A stretch of DNA of 64,000 nucleotides from UBA1715 sp045615765 (GTDB lineage Bacteria > Bacteroidota > Bacteroidia > Bacteroidales > UBA1715), in NCBI GenBank assembly GCA_045615765.1, contig JAZLFM010000053.1, positions 17,911 to 81,910 on the forward strand, read 5' to 3'. Position 1 is the first letter of the stretch; each line of letters starts with the position of its first letter. Made by a program: the position numbers and the translations under genes. The notes beneath the pieces are model-generated. The model did not search any database. It was given only the letters and a program-made list of their open reading frames with translations, and was not told the DNA's origin. Positions 51,834-59,980 of this stretch are shown in pieces.

Positions 51834-53835
51834 TTGTGTTAATCAAAAGCACGTCGGATTGATTGTTTTGGAACTTGGCAAATGCCACGTTTGCCTTTTC
51901 ACGCTTACGGTTTACGATTCTTCCCCTCGTTCCCTGTTCGTTGGTAAACTCAATTTTACGTGAACGACCTGTAACTTCGGAACAAGTGAAGCCCTCACGT
52001 TCAATCTTACGGATTATTATGTCGATTGGAGAACAAGTGATTCCTGTCGTTGTGTTCTTTATTTTGCGTTCAATGCGTAAATATTCCTTTTGTGCTTCGG
52101 GAATGAGTTCATCGAAATTCAAAATTTGCAGTTCCGATTTACCTTTTGCCACTTTCTTTTGATAGCGTAAAGTAGATTCAAGTCCACGCAACAAAGCAAC
52201 AGAATAGTCGGTGTTGATTTCCTCGTTTTCAAGCGAATGGCGACCGTCATCAGCGTGTAAATCGCTAATCATTGATTCAAACGTGGAAGCGAACGCCACA
52301 ACAACCTTTTTCCCTTCTTTCAATCTTCGTATAGTGTGGTCGGCAACGGCTTCCGCCTTGATAGCGAACAACACTTGGTTTACTATGTTGAACACTTTCG
52401 AGAAATACGAAGCACGGCTAACGCCCAAATCCTTGTTGGTGCTGTCGGCTTTTTCTCCCTCGTCGGCAAGTTCCTCGTTCATATCGTCCATTATCGGACT
52501 GATGTACGCTTTCTCAAAGCCGATGATTTCACGAATTAGTTCCGTAATGTTGTCGCTCATAATTCGATGTTCCTTTTCAAGGTTGGGAACGCCAAATTCC
52601 TTTTCTCCGTTCTCGTCGAGGTAAATGTAATTAACCTTGATACCGTCGTATGTGCGTTCCCGACGGAGCATTTGCCCCTCGTGTACCAATTCCGACGAAA
52701 TGATTTCCTGCAACGCCTCGCCACCTTTTGAAATGGATTCAATCAGTTCAGCGTCGGGAAGTTCGGCTTCGGAAATACAGGTACGCAAAGCGAACAACGG
52801 CATATTGTCGGGGCGTTTTGCAAACGTAGCCGACAGGAAACACACGTTTTTAGCAAGTTTAACGGCTTGTGCGAACGCTTGGAACGTGTTTGAGCCGACA
52901 ACCGTAGATTTTCCACCTCTGTCAGTTCCTTTTGAACTTCCACCTGCGTTGTGTGCTTCGTCGAGTATCAACGTGTTCGGCTCACAAATGGCGTGCAAGA
53001 AATCAATCTTTGCACCGTCACGCTTTGGCGTTGTGAACTGCGAATACGTTGCAAGCACGTAGTCGTAGCCGTCGGGAACACGCTTTGAGTTGATGATTGA
53101 ATCGAACTGCTTTTTGTCGGTCATATACTTGTAAACCGTTACAATTTCGTCGTTGTCGCCAACTTCTGTAATGTTCGCTTTCGGGTCGTTGTTGATTATG
53201 AACGGTTTTAACGAAGCACAGCCAATGTCTTTCAAGTCACGGTAAATGTCGGTAAATAAGTTCGGTTTTTCCGTTACAAAAACGGCTTTCTGTCCCTGTA
53301 CGTGTGCGTAACGGATAAGACAAGCAGCCATACGACCTTTCCCAATACCTGTTTGGTCGCCAATGATGATTGCCTGTTTTCGTGCTTCCATATTGTAGAT
53401 GGCGAGTGCCACAGAGTCAACCTGTTCGGCAAACAGACGGTTTACAATATCTTCCTTTGACCATTGCAGACGTTCACAAACAAAGTCGGTAACGTCGCCA
53501 CCAACGGCAGTTTTCAGTTTCGCCAACGCTTCGTGCGTATCGTCGCCCATACTGTCGGGGACTTGCGTGTCGAGTTTCGTGATTTGTGACGCTGGTCGGT
53601 ACGCCATACCAAGACCTTCTTCAATATGCTCAATATTGTTGATGTCCTTGCCACGCAATTCCTGCGTTTTGGTTGTTTGCCAATTTTCGGGCAATGTCAT
53701 TGACTTGCTTGCACGGATATAACGGACAACCGTCACGTTCAGTTTCATATCTGTTTCGGCTTCGGTGCAGAACCAAACCTTGTTCGGTTCGCCCTTAATT
53801 CTAAAGAAATGTCGTTGAATGTCTATCAGTTTCAT
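51802..53835 (-). CDS. N-terminal part of a Strawberry-notch-like helicase
   Basis: The 677-residue frame has the Strawberry-notch (SNO) helicase landmarks: the Q-like motif, Walker A IIGDQTGIGKGRMAACLI near residue 157, DEAH box TLILDEAHNAGGSSKG near 290, CFLSATFAKRPDN and the end LLINTSGSTGASAHD, matching motif V. It stops there, whereas motif VI occurs in the +1 frame of the adjacent gene. SNO helicases of this type are frequent in phages and mobile elements of Bacteroidota. There is no homopolymer at the junction (CACGACTGACAAC), so an assembly error is less likely than usual. Confidence 0.82.
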   Translation of the reverse strand: MKLIDIQRHFFRIKGEPNKVWFCTEAETDMKLNVTVVRYIRASKSMTLPENWQTTKTQELRGKDINNIEHIEEGLGMAYRPASQITKLDTQVPDSMGDDTHEALAKLKTAVGGDVTDFVCERLQWSKEDIVNRLFAEQVDSVALAIYNMEARKQAIIIGDQTGIGKGRMAACLIRYAHVQGQKAVFVTEKPNLFTDIYRDLKDIGCASLKPFIINNDPKANITEVGDNDEIVTVYKYMTDKKQFDSIINSKRVPDGYDYVLATYSQFTTPKRDGAKIDFLHAICEPNTLILDEAHNAGGSSKGTDRGGKSTVVGSNTFQAFAQAVKLAKNVCFLSATFAKRPDNMPLFALRTCISEAELPDAELIESISKGGEALQEIISSELVHEGQMLRRERTYDGIKVNYIYLDENGEKEFGVPNLEKEHRIMSDNITELIREIIGFEKAYISPIMDDMNEELADEGEKADSTNKDLGVSRASYFSKVFNIVNQVLFAIKAEAVADHTIRRLKEGKKVVVAFASTFESMISDLHADDGRHSLENEEINTDYSVALLRGLESTLRYQKKVAKGKSELQILNFDELIPEAQKEYLRIERKIKNTTTGITCSPIDIIIRKIEREGFTCSEVTGRSRKIEFTNEQGTRGRIVNRKREKANVAFAKFQNNQSDVLLINTSGSTGASAHD

Positions 53836-53846
53836 ATCGAGTGGGT

Positions 53847-55184
53847 TTATAAGTTGAATTTCGCTTTTGCCATTTTCATTTTGAGCATTAGTGCCTTTGC
53901 CATTAGTTGTTTATCGTTGTTTATGGATTTTTGTTTTTTGTTAGGTTTGTGTAGCGTTATTGTGTGCGATGTATGGTAGTCGCTGTCATCAACGCCATCT
54001 TCACGTATGTAGCATTTTATGGAAATGTTTTTTGTACACTTTTCCGCTTTCTTTTTTATGAGTTCCCTGTCGTAATCGTACCAACCGTCGTTCTTAATCA
54101 ACTTTCCGTCTTTGTACCACCAAAATATCATTGTCTTATGCGTATGGGGTACTGACTTTACAAGGGGAGTTTCGTTTTCTTCTCCGTTTTCCAAAAAAGG
54201 GAAAATCCTGTCAAAAAGTTGGTCGAAAGTGTTTATTATCGTGTCTTGATAAGGGTCGAACACGTAGCGAGGTTTGTTCGATTCGTCGTAGTCGTGCCGA
54301 CCGTCGATGAGTATCGCAACGATAGGATAGGTAGTGCCTTGCTTTTGATAGATGTGGTCACCGTCGATATAAATCACGTCAACCACGTTGTATTGGGCGT
54401 ACAGATACCCAAGAAATGTTTTCCATTGCCCAAACAACACCTGTTTGTTTGACCTTTCGTTAAGTGGTTTCCAATAGGCGTTCCACATTTTTCCACCGAC
54501 AATTACTGCGGACTTTCCCTCATCTTGCATTTTGTCGAGTGCGAGAACCGCCATTTTGTAGTCGAGGGTGTTGATGTTCCAACCGTGACGCTCTATCTTG
54601 TCGTTTTCGTTCAGTTTTGCAAACGGTGGGTTTGTCATTATTCCCCGAAACGCCTTGTCGGGAAATATGGCTAACTCCAAATTGCTTGACGCATTTTGAT
54701 TGGTCACGCTTGAGAAGCCAAGATTTTTTAGGTTTGCCACACGAATTTCGTCAAGTTCGTTCACACAAACCTGTTGTGGTGGAAATGCAATGGTAAGCAA
54801 GCCGTTTCCTGCCGACGGTTCCAAAATTTTTCCGTTACAAAACTTGTCATTCTTACTGACAAAACGTCCAAGCAGATACGCCAACGGACAGGGCGTTGAG
54901 TATTGCTGAAGAACTTTGCTTTTCGTATCGAGGGGGCGAATTGTTACCTGTCGTTCGTACAGGTCTTTGAGTTCCTCATATTGTTGTTTGACGGAATTGC
55001 CGTTGGAAGCAATTTTTCGTGCAGAAAGCACAACGGCAAGTTCACACGCCTGCATAATCTCCGTATCTGTCCCGATTGAGAAATCTTTTGCGGATTTTTT
55101 TGCCTTTTGCCAATCCAATTTTTCTCCATCATCGAGCAGTTTTGATATATGCTGGGCGTATGAATATGTTGCCGTTTGTTCCAT
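53847..55184 (-). CDS. DNA adenine methyltransferase-like protein
   Basis: The 445-residue protein has an N-terminal helical region, then a class I methyltransferase domain with the SAM loop ILEPSAGNGLLTIA near residue 118 and the catalytic motif MTNPPFAKLNEN near 185, as in N6-adenine methyltransferases (NPP[FY]). It is next to the SNO helicase; the pair recurs in mobile elements of this phylum and may protect or process element DNA. The C-terminus is AKALMLKMKMAKAK-FNL, nearly identical to the end of the helicase. Confidence 0.82.
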   Translation of the reverse strand: MEQTATYSYAQHISKLLDDGEKLDWQKAKKSAKDFSIGTDTEIMQACELAVVLSARKIASNGNSVKQQYEELKDLYERQVTIRPLDTKSKVLQQYSTPCPLAYLLGRFVSKNDKFCNGKILEPSAGNGLLTIAFPPQQVCVNELDEIRVANLKNLGFSSVTNQNASSNLELAIFPDKAFRGIMTNPPFAKLNENDKIERHGWNINTLDYKMAVLALDKMQDEGKSAVIVGGKMWNAYWKPLNERSNKQVLFGQWKTFLGYLYAQYNVVDVIYIDGDHIYQKQGTTYPIVAILIDGRHDYDESNKPRYVFDPYQDTIINTFDQLFDRIFPFLENGEENETPLVKSVPHTHKTMIFWWYKDGKLIKNDGWYDYDRELIKKKAEKCTKNISIKCYIREDGVDDSDYHTSHTITLHKPNKKQKSINNDKQLMAKALMLKMKMAKAKFNL

Positions 55185-55621
55185 TACAGGAATTTTACTT
55201 TTGAATCATCTCTGATGTTCAGTTTCACTTCAAAGAATTTGATTAGGTCGTTGTGCATTTTTCGCAACTCACTCGACATCGAGAACATCTTGTTCTGTGT
55301 CTGTTTTGTAACGGCTTTTTGTCCTGCACCAACAAGACTATAACGCACGGATTTCAACTGCGACGTGAGCATTTCCAAGTCACGTAGCGTCAAAACCTCG
55401 CTTTGTTTTTTCGTTCCGTTCAGCGACTTTGACGATTTCTTTGTTTTGTTTGTCTTTGTCGCTTCTTTCTTTGTTTTCGACGTGGTTTTCTTCGTTTTAC
55501 TTGTTTTTGTTTTGGTCGATTTCTTCGTGGCTGTCTTTGTCCCCGAAAGAGATTTTTTTCGTTTAGCACGACCTTTGGCAAGTGCTTCCAACTGCTTTTT
55601 TGTACATTTTCTTTTTTTCAT
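55184..55621 (-). CDS. Lysine/threonine-rich basic protein (DNA-binding-like)
   Basis: The 145-residue protein begins with a lysine-rich N-terminus and a KKSTKTKTSKTKK-type low-complexity region (about residues 28-68). A helical C-terminal domain follows (LRDLEMLTSQLKSVRYSLVG). The composition is that of histone H1-like or condensing proteins, which suggests DNA condensation or virion packaging. The stop and the methyltransferase start overlap (TAATG). Family unknown. Confidence 0.65.
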   Translation of the reverse strand: MKKRKCTKKQLEALAKGRAKRKKSLSGTKTATKKSTKTKTSKTKKTTSKTKKEATKTNKTKKSSKSLNGTKKQSEVLTLRDLEMLTSQLKSVRYSLVGAGQKAVTKQTQNKMFSMSSELRKMHNDLIKFFEVKLNIRDDSKVKFL

Positions 55622-55655
55622 CGTATTACGTTTTAATTGTTATCTGTGCATTGTC

Positions 55656-55717
55656 GTGTCGGAGTTCTTGTCCGACACTTTCTCTACACTTTTTATATAC
55701 GAGGGGGCATCTGCCCC
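55656..55717. other. Hairpins between the amidase and basic protein genes
   Basis: GTGTCGGA / TCCGACAC (55656-55678) is a perfect 8-bp stem. GGGGC / GCCCC (55704-55717) with a 4-base loop is followed by six T on the plus strand. The T-run is on the strand opposite to the genes, so it looks like a terminator for antisense transcription or a processing site. The gap is the largest in the minus-strand block. Confidence 0.4.
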
Positions 55718-55725
55718 TTTTTTCT

Positions 55726-56259
55726 TTAATATTCCAATCTCACATTGAAGCAAGGACACGCCTTGTTTGCAAACTCGTTGTGTCCGTGAACGGTTGCATT
55801 TGGAAACGTCTGTTTCAGTTGGTTCACAACTTTTCTCAAAGTTTTCTTTTGTGCTTCGGTTCTTGTGTCCTTTGCATTGCCGTACATATCAAGTCCACCC
55901 ACGTAACAAATTCCTATGGAGTTTGTGTTTTGTCCTACGCAATGTGCTCCGACTTTTGAAACAGGGCGACCTTCGTGCAAACTACCGTCTTGGTAGATTA
56001 CGTAGTGATACCCGATTTGGTCGAATCCACGTGCCTTGTGCCATTGGTCGATTAGTTCTACCGTACACGCTTGGTTTGGTTTTGTAGCCGAACAATGAAT
56101 AATGATTTTGTCAATCTTACGTCCTATGAGTGCCAATTTTGCCTTGTCTATCATAACTTTTGAGTAATAGATTATTCCGTTCCGTTTCAAGTACCCGAAA
56201 CCACCCAATCCAAAAAGCAATGTTGCCGAAATACCTGCTATGAGTGCCTTGCTATTCAT
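55726..56259 (-). CDS. Membrane-anchored N-acetylmuramoyl-L-alanine amidase
   Basis: The 177-residue protein begins with a hydrophobic anchor (ALIAGISATLLFGLGGFGYL), then an amidase_2 domain: IIIHCSATKPNQ (first zinc His), GYHYVIYQDGSLHEGR, KVGAHCVGQNTNSIGICYVGG and VHGHNEFANKACPCFNV (His and Cys ligands). It cleaves the stem peptide from muramic acid. An N-terminal anchor in a lysozyme-type enzyme is typical of virion-associated or membrane-tethered lysins. Confidence 0.88.
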   Translation of the reverse strand: MNSKALIAGISATLLFGLGGFGYLKRNGIIYYSKVMIDKAKLALIGRKIDKIIIHCSATKPNQACTVELIDQWHKARGFDQIGYHYVIYQDGSLHEGRPVSKVGAHCVGQNTNSIGICYVGGLDMYGNAKDTRTEAQKKTLRKVVNQLKQTFPNATVHGHNEFANKACPCFNVRLEY

Positions 56260-56532
56260 CTATGCGTTAAGGTTTTGTGTGATTTTGTAGGTGTAGTTTG
56301 TGCGTTTGTCCCACGCCTTGTCAAACTTTCGGCTTCCGCTTGGGTAACCTATTGTCTGTATGTTTTCGTTTGCCTTAATGCGTTTTATGAGCCACTTGTT
56401 TTCGGAAAAAGACTTGCAATCGGACAGACAATATCCGATGTATGTCGTGTTTTCGTCAACCTCGTCAATCACAGACGGTTGTAAACCATCTGCACAAATT
56501 GCATTCAATATAAGTTGGTCGGTCGGTGTCAT
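56260..56532 (-). CDS. Small protein with a conserved aromatic/charged motif
   Basis: The 90-residue soluble protein includes YIGYCLSDCKSFSENKWLIK, then SRKFDKAWDKRTNYTY. This rings similar to small structural proteins near fibre genes in phages, but I cannot name a family. It lies 1 base upstream of the amidase start and 1 base after the annexin-like gene, so it is co-transcribed. Confidence 0.6.
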   Translation of the reverse strand: MTPTDQLILNAICADGLQPSVIDEVDENTTYIGYCLSDCKSFSENKWLIKRIKANENIQTIGYPSGSRKFDKAWDKRTNYTYKITQNLNA

Positions 56533-56533
56533 A

Positions 56534-57046
56534 TCAAAATAGTTTTGTTATTCCTTTTGCCCTCAACACTGAGTTGATGTATTTCTCCTTTGCAGATGAA
56601 CTGAAATCGCCGTTAATCCATTCCGACAGCGTTTCCCCATCTCTTTTACCATATTGGAGAATGAGAAGATTCACATCGTCGTTGTTCACACACGCTTGGA
56701 AAACTTGCATAACCTCTGATTCGTTAGTCCCTGCACCTTTCATTGCCGAATAGAGTTTGTTCGCATAAATACGTGCTTGGCTTTCCGTGAGGGTTGCCCT
56801 GTTGGTTGAACCTGCTTCGCCTTTCACATCTTGACGGTCTTTCCAGAGTTTGTACTGCTTGCGACCAATCAAGCCACCGACAAGCAAACCACCGACTAAC
56901 AAAAGCGTTTTTGCACCTTTTGAAATGGTTTGCTCCGTTCGGTCAATAAGGTAGGTTGCCCTTTCGGGATTATCCTTGACGGCTTTGCTCAGGGCAAGAA
57001 CCGTCATAGGATTCCCCAATCTTTCGTGTCTTCTCTTTTTCGCCAC
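56534..57046 (-). CDS. Membrane protein with an annexin-like repeat
   Basis: The 170-residue protein has a basic N-terminus, one transmembrane helix at about 44-61 (TLLLVGGLLVGGLIG), and a soluble domain (about 85-165). This domain resembles one annexin repeat: AMKGAGTNESEVMQVFQ matches the calcium-loop pattern M-K-G-x-G-T, and an acidic residue follows at the position about 40 residues later (INGD). Annexin repeats bind acidic phospholipids in a calcium-dependent way. This is consistent with a protein working at a virion or cell membrane. A single repeat would be unusual. Confidence 0.6.
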   Translation of the reverse strand: MAKKRRHERLGNPMTVLALSKAVKDNPERATYLIDRTEQTISKGAKTLLLVGGLLVGGLIGRKQYKLWKDRQDVKGEAGSTNRATLTESQARIYANKLYSAMKGAGTNESEVMQVFQACVNNDDVNLLILQYGKRDGETLSEWINGDFSSSAKEKYINSVLRAKGITKLF

Positions 57047-57049
57047 AGG

Positions 57050-57226
57050 TTAAATGAATTTTAATGCCGTTTTTACTATGTTCGGATTCTTTGCCACAGC
57101 GTTCAGTAGTTTTTGCAAATCGCTATGGTCAATATTGTTTACTGCATTTTGCAAACCGTTGCCCAATGCCTTAACTTCGTCCGATGAACTTGCGTTCATT
57201 TTGATTTTTACTTCGTATTGTGCCAT
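57050..57226 (-). CDS. 58-residue protein of unknown function
   Basis: An open frame starts at the ATG at 57226 (MAQYEVKIKMNASS) and ends KTALKFI at a TAA at 57050, 3 bases before the annexin-like gene start. It has a short beta strand and two amphipathic helices (LQNAVNNIDHSDLQKLLNAV). Its tight spacing and consistent composition support it as real. Confidence 0.6.
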   Translation of the reverse strand: MAQYEVKIKMNASSSDEVKALGNGLQNAVNNIDHSDLQKLLNAVAKNPNIVKTALKFI

Positions 57227-57242
57227 CTTTATTACGTTTTAG

Positions 57243-57503
57243 TTATTTATGTTTAGTTTTCTTTAGCGATTCTATCTGCATTTTGAGTTCTGCTTGTCCT
57301 GCTTTGAGTTCGGCATTTTCCTGTCGCAACTCGGTTATTTCCTTGATGAGTTCGTTGTTTTTGTCAACCAACATATCAATCGTTTTTTGCAGGTCGTTCA
57401 GTGTGTTGTTGTTGCGAACACGACGGCTCACAATCCACGTTGCCACGCCAGTGATGGGCGAAAGTGCCAATGTCGCTATCTGTATGAGTATAGTCGTTTC
57501 CAT
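57243..57503 (-). CDS. Single-span membrane protein with a coiled coil (holin-like)
   Basis: The 86-residue protein has an N-terminal membrane helix (IQIATLALSPITGVATWIVS) and a basic border, then a 50-residue coiled coil (LIKEITELRQENAELKAGQA ...) ending in KTKHK. Size and layout resemble phage holin or spanin-type proteins, but similar small proteins occur in plasmids. Start overlaps the fibre-like gene stop. Confidence 0.55.
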   Translation of the reverse strand: METTILIQIATLALSPITGVATWIVSRRVRNNNTLNDLQKTIDMLVDKNNELIKEITELRQENAELKAGQAELKMQIESLKKTKHK

Positions 57504-58546
57504 TATTCTACGAGTTTTATGTAAGGGAATCGGTTTATATGTGAATTTTGAACGGTGTTGGCAATGTCGGTAAGTCCGTTTGCGTTCGCCACAAGTTTTG
57601 CAGACATCAGTTTCCTAATGCTTTCAAATGCAGAACTGCAATCCTGTCCTGCAAGAATGCGGTAGTTGTTAATGCTCGACCAAATTGCAATTTTGTACAG
57701 AGCGTCATTTGAAAGCGTGCAGGTTGTTGGATTTCCGTTGCCATCGACAAAGTCGAAGCGTACCGTTCCAATTTTTGTAACCGTGTGCATTTCTGTCTTG
57801 TATAACAGGTTATCGTCCTTGTCGTAAATGCCCACCTGTATTTGGAAATCGGCTGGGTGCGACACCACGTAAACCAAACATTCGCTGAATGTGATTCTTG
57901 ACAAAATCGACATCCAAAATATCACGCCTTGATTGTTCTGTAATCCCGAAGCGAGTTGGGAAAACTCGTCGCCACTCTCCGAAGCGAGTACAGGATATGT
58001 TTCCCAATGTTGAATTATTGTATTTCCGTTTGCTTCAGCAAGTTGTTTTGCTTCGTTTGCAAGATTGTAAGCCGTTGAAATGCCATTGCTCAATGAGTTT
58101 GCCATTGCGTTCATTGCCGACGAAAGTCCGTTGCTTGTGTCGCTTATGGCGTTTCGTACACCTTCCTTTGTGGCAACTTGGTCTGACAACTGAATTTGCA
58201 GACTTGCACCATATTCAACTATTCGTAACAGATTCTGTATATCGCTCACACCAAGTGAACGTATGGTGTTACCTACGAGTATCGGGTAGCCATAATAAGC
58301 CGATGACGCTTCAAGTTTCACCTGCATATTGCCCATTGCCTGTTGCATAGAAGCGAGTGTACGGGCAAAAGCAGCATTGTTTACACTCATTTCTGCCTGT
58401 ATCGGGGCTATTCGTTGCCCTAATTGTGTTTGGGTAACATAGTCCGATTCGTTCTCCAAATCACTCAACTTGGAAGTACCAATGTAATCCAACCGACCTG
58501 TAAATGGGTTGAATTTCTTTTTCAGATATTGTGCTATTTTACTCAT
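57503..58546 (-). CDS. Phage fibre / receptor-binding-like protein
   Basis: The 347-residue protein begins with KKFNPFTGRLDYIGTSKLSD, the typical N-terminus of many Bacteroidota phage structural (spike/fibre) proteins. It has a helical, Q/A/N-rich stalk (about 40-195), then a beta-rich C-terminal domain (about 225-320). This is compatible with a trimeric fibre carrying receptor specificity. It is followed by the holin-like gene and overlaps the upstream coiled-coil gene by 8 bases. Confidence 0.65.
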   Translation of the reverse strand: MSKIAQYLKKKFNPFTGRLDYIGTSKLSDLENESDYVTQTQLGQRIAPIQAEMSVNNAAFARTLASMQQAMGNMQVKLEASSAYYGYPILVGNTIRSLGVSDIQNLLRIVEYGASLQIQLSDQVATKEGVRNAISDTSNGLSSAMNAMANSLSNGISTAYNLANEAKQLAEANGNTIIQHWETYPVLASESGDEFSQLASGLQNNQGVIFWMSILSRITFSECLVYVVSHPADFQIQVGIYDKDDNLLYKTEMHTVTKIGTVRFDFVDGNGNPTTCTLSNDALYKIAIWSSINNYRILAGQDCSSAFESIRKLMSAKLVANANGLTDIANTVQNSHINRFPYIKLVE

Positions 58547-59606
58547 TGGTTATGATTGTTAGCGTTTTATTTATCAATGCTTTGTCTTTTGCGAACGCCT
58601 GCATAATGCTCCAAAAGTCGTTGAACTCATCATCGGAAAGTGTATCGACGAATTTTCCTATGGCGTTGATATGTTCGGAACGTGGGCTGATTTGCGACAC
58701 TTCCACTTCCTCGTTGATGATTTCTTGTGGCGTAGGAACATCTATTTGTGGTTTTTGCAACAATGTCACCATTTCATCTTTCGACATTCCTGCCAATCCA
58801 CCAAGCACATCAGCGTGTTTTATGGCAAGGTTTGTGGCTGTTTTCTCCAAAATACCCACAAGCGACATTCCACCTATCGAGTATTCGGGTTTCAAATGCT
58901 CCAAATCCTCAATCTTGTACTCCAAATCATCTATCTTATTCTCTAATTCTTCGGAATACTTGTTAGCGTTGTCAAGTTCCTTTTGCAACGCTTCAAGTTT
59001 GCTTTCAAGTTTTGCTTTCTCCGTTACCATTTCATCATATCGACGGTCTTTGTCGGCTTGAATGAAACGATTTTCCAAAAGATTCTCACGGACTTGCATA
59101 ATAGCACCGAATCCACCAAAATCGTCGTCGCCAAATCCATTCAATTTATTTCTGTCGAACCCCATAAGTCCAAGAATATCCTTTACGGCTTTACCTGTGG
59201 AGTTCTGTTGTTGCAGGGTTTGACGTGATTGTTCTTCAAAATCGTCATTGGATTTTGAAGTATTAGAAGGACACCAATTATTTATAGTTCCACTCTGTAA
59301 AGGAATTTTGTTTTCATAATGAGTTGTCACTCCGTTTGATGACTTAATTAAACAATAAAACGCTGTGTATTGTTTGTTTTGGAGAATCTGACGTAATGCT
59401 TCGTTAAATTCCTCAATGAGAGCCGTTCTGGTTTCTTTATCTGCTTTCTTTGTGTTAAAGTCTTTATAAATAGTTGAATTATCGCTTTCGTCGATATATA
59501 CTTTCAACTTAATAATCAATCCGTCCTTTGCTTTTTCAGAAACAATTCTACGAATACTATCAAGTATCTGATTGATTTCGTTAACGCTGTATGTTTTCGT
59601 TTCCAT
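58539..59606 (-). CDS. Long coiled-coil protein of the virus-like block
   Basis: The 355-residue acidic protein has a globular N-terminus (about 1-110), a flexible Q/G/D region (GFGDDDFGGFGAIMQ), a long coiled coil at about 190-240 (KAKLESKLEALQKELDNANK and onward), and an acidic helical C-terminus. No family recognised. Its position next to the fibre-like gene suggests a structural or assembly role. Confidence 0.6.
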   Translation of the reverse strand: METKTYSVNEINQILDSIRRIVSEKAKDGLIIKLKVYIDESDNSTIYKDFNTKKADKETRTALIEEFNEALRQILQNKQYTAFYCLIKSSNGVTTHYENKIPLQSGTINNWCPSNTSKSNDDFEEQSRQTLQQQNSTGKAVKDILGLMGFDRNKLNGFGDDDFGGFGAIMQVRENLLENRFIQADKDRRYDEMVTEKAKLESKLEALQKELDNANKYSEELENKIDDLEYKIEDLEHLKPEYSIGGMSLVGILEKTATNLAIKHADVLGGLAGMSKDEMVTLLQKPQIDVPTPQEIINEEVEVSQISPRSEHINAIGKFVDTLSDDEFNDFWSIMQAFAKDKALINKTLTIITNE

Positions 59607-59611
59607 TTGTT

Positions 59612-59980
59612 TTAATTGTTAGATTTAGAAATAGGGGTTATTTTGATGAAATCTAATCGGAACATTGGTATCTCTTGATGTTTTGAACGTACACGGATTA
59701 TTAAAAAATTCGTGAATAGTTTTATGATACTCGTTCCGAACATTGCAAGGTCTTTCTGCGTACATTGCACCGATTCCGACGGAGATATAATAACCAATTC
59801 CGTTTCGTTTGACAAAAGGTCGTTTTCTCCAATGCGTATGCCTGTTAGCACACAGGTTTCGTTTCCCAACTGCAAAACTTTTTCACTTTCCGAAACCTGC
59901 ACGCCAATCGGGGTTACGATTGTGTCGTACCCCAATCTGTGCCAACGCTCCTGTTCCAATTCAACAATTCTACTTATCAT
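59612..59980 (-). CDS. Beta-rich protein of the virus-like block (A)
   Basis: The 122-residue protein has alternating hydrophobic strands (TIVTPIGVQVSESEKVLQLG, TCVLTGIRIGENDLLSN, TELVIISPSESVQC), no signal peptide and no known family. It could be a minor structural protein. It overlaps the upstream gene by 11 bases (translational coupling). Confidence 0.5.
   Translation of the reverse strand: MISRIVELEQERWHRLGYDTIVTPIGVQVSESEKVLQLGNETCVLTGIRIGENDLLSNETELVIISPSESVQCTQKDLAMFGTSIIKLFTNFLIIRVRSKHQEIPMFRLDFIKITPISKSNN

Noticed and set aside
49592..55215. Many open frames of 60-150 codons on the plus strand opposite the helicase, methyltransferase and ATPase genes
   Set aside because: They are antisense shadows of strongly supported minus-strand genes in higher-GC DNA, with no domain, signal peptide or gene-like spacing.
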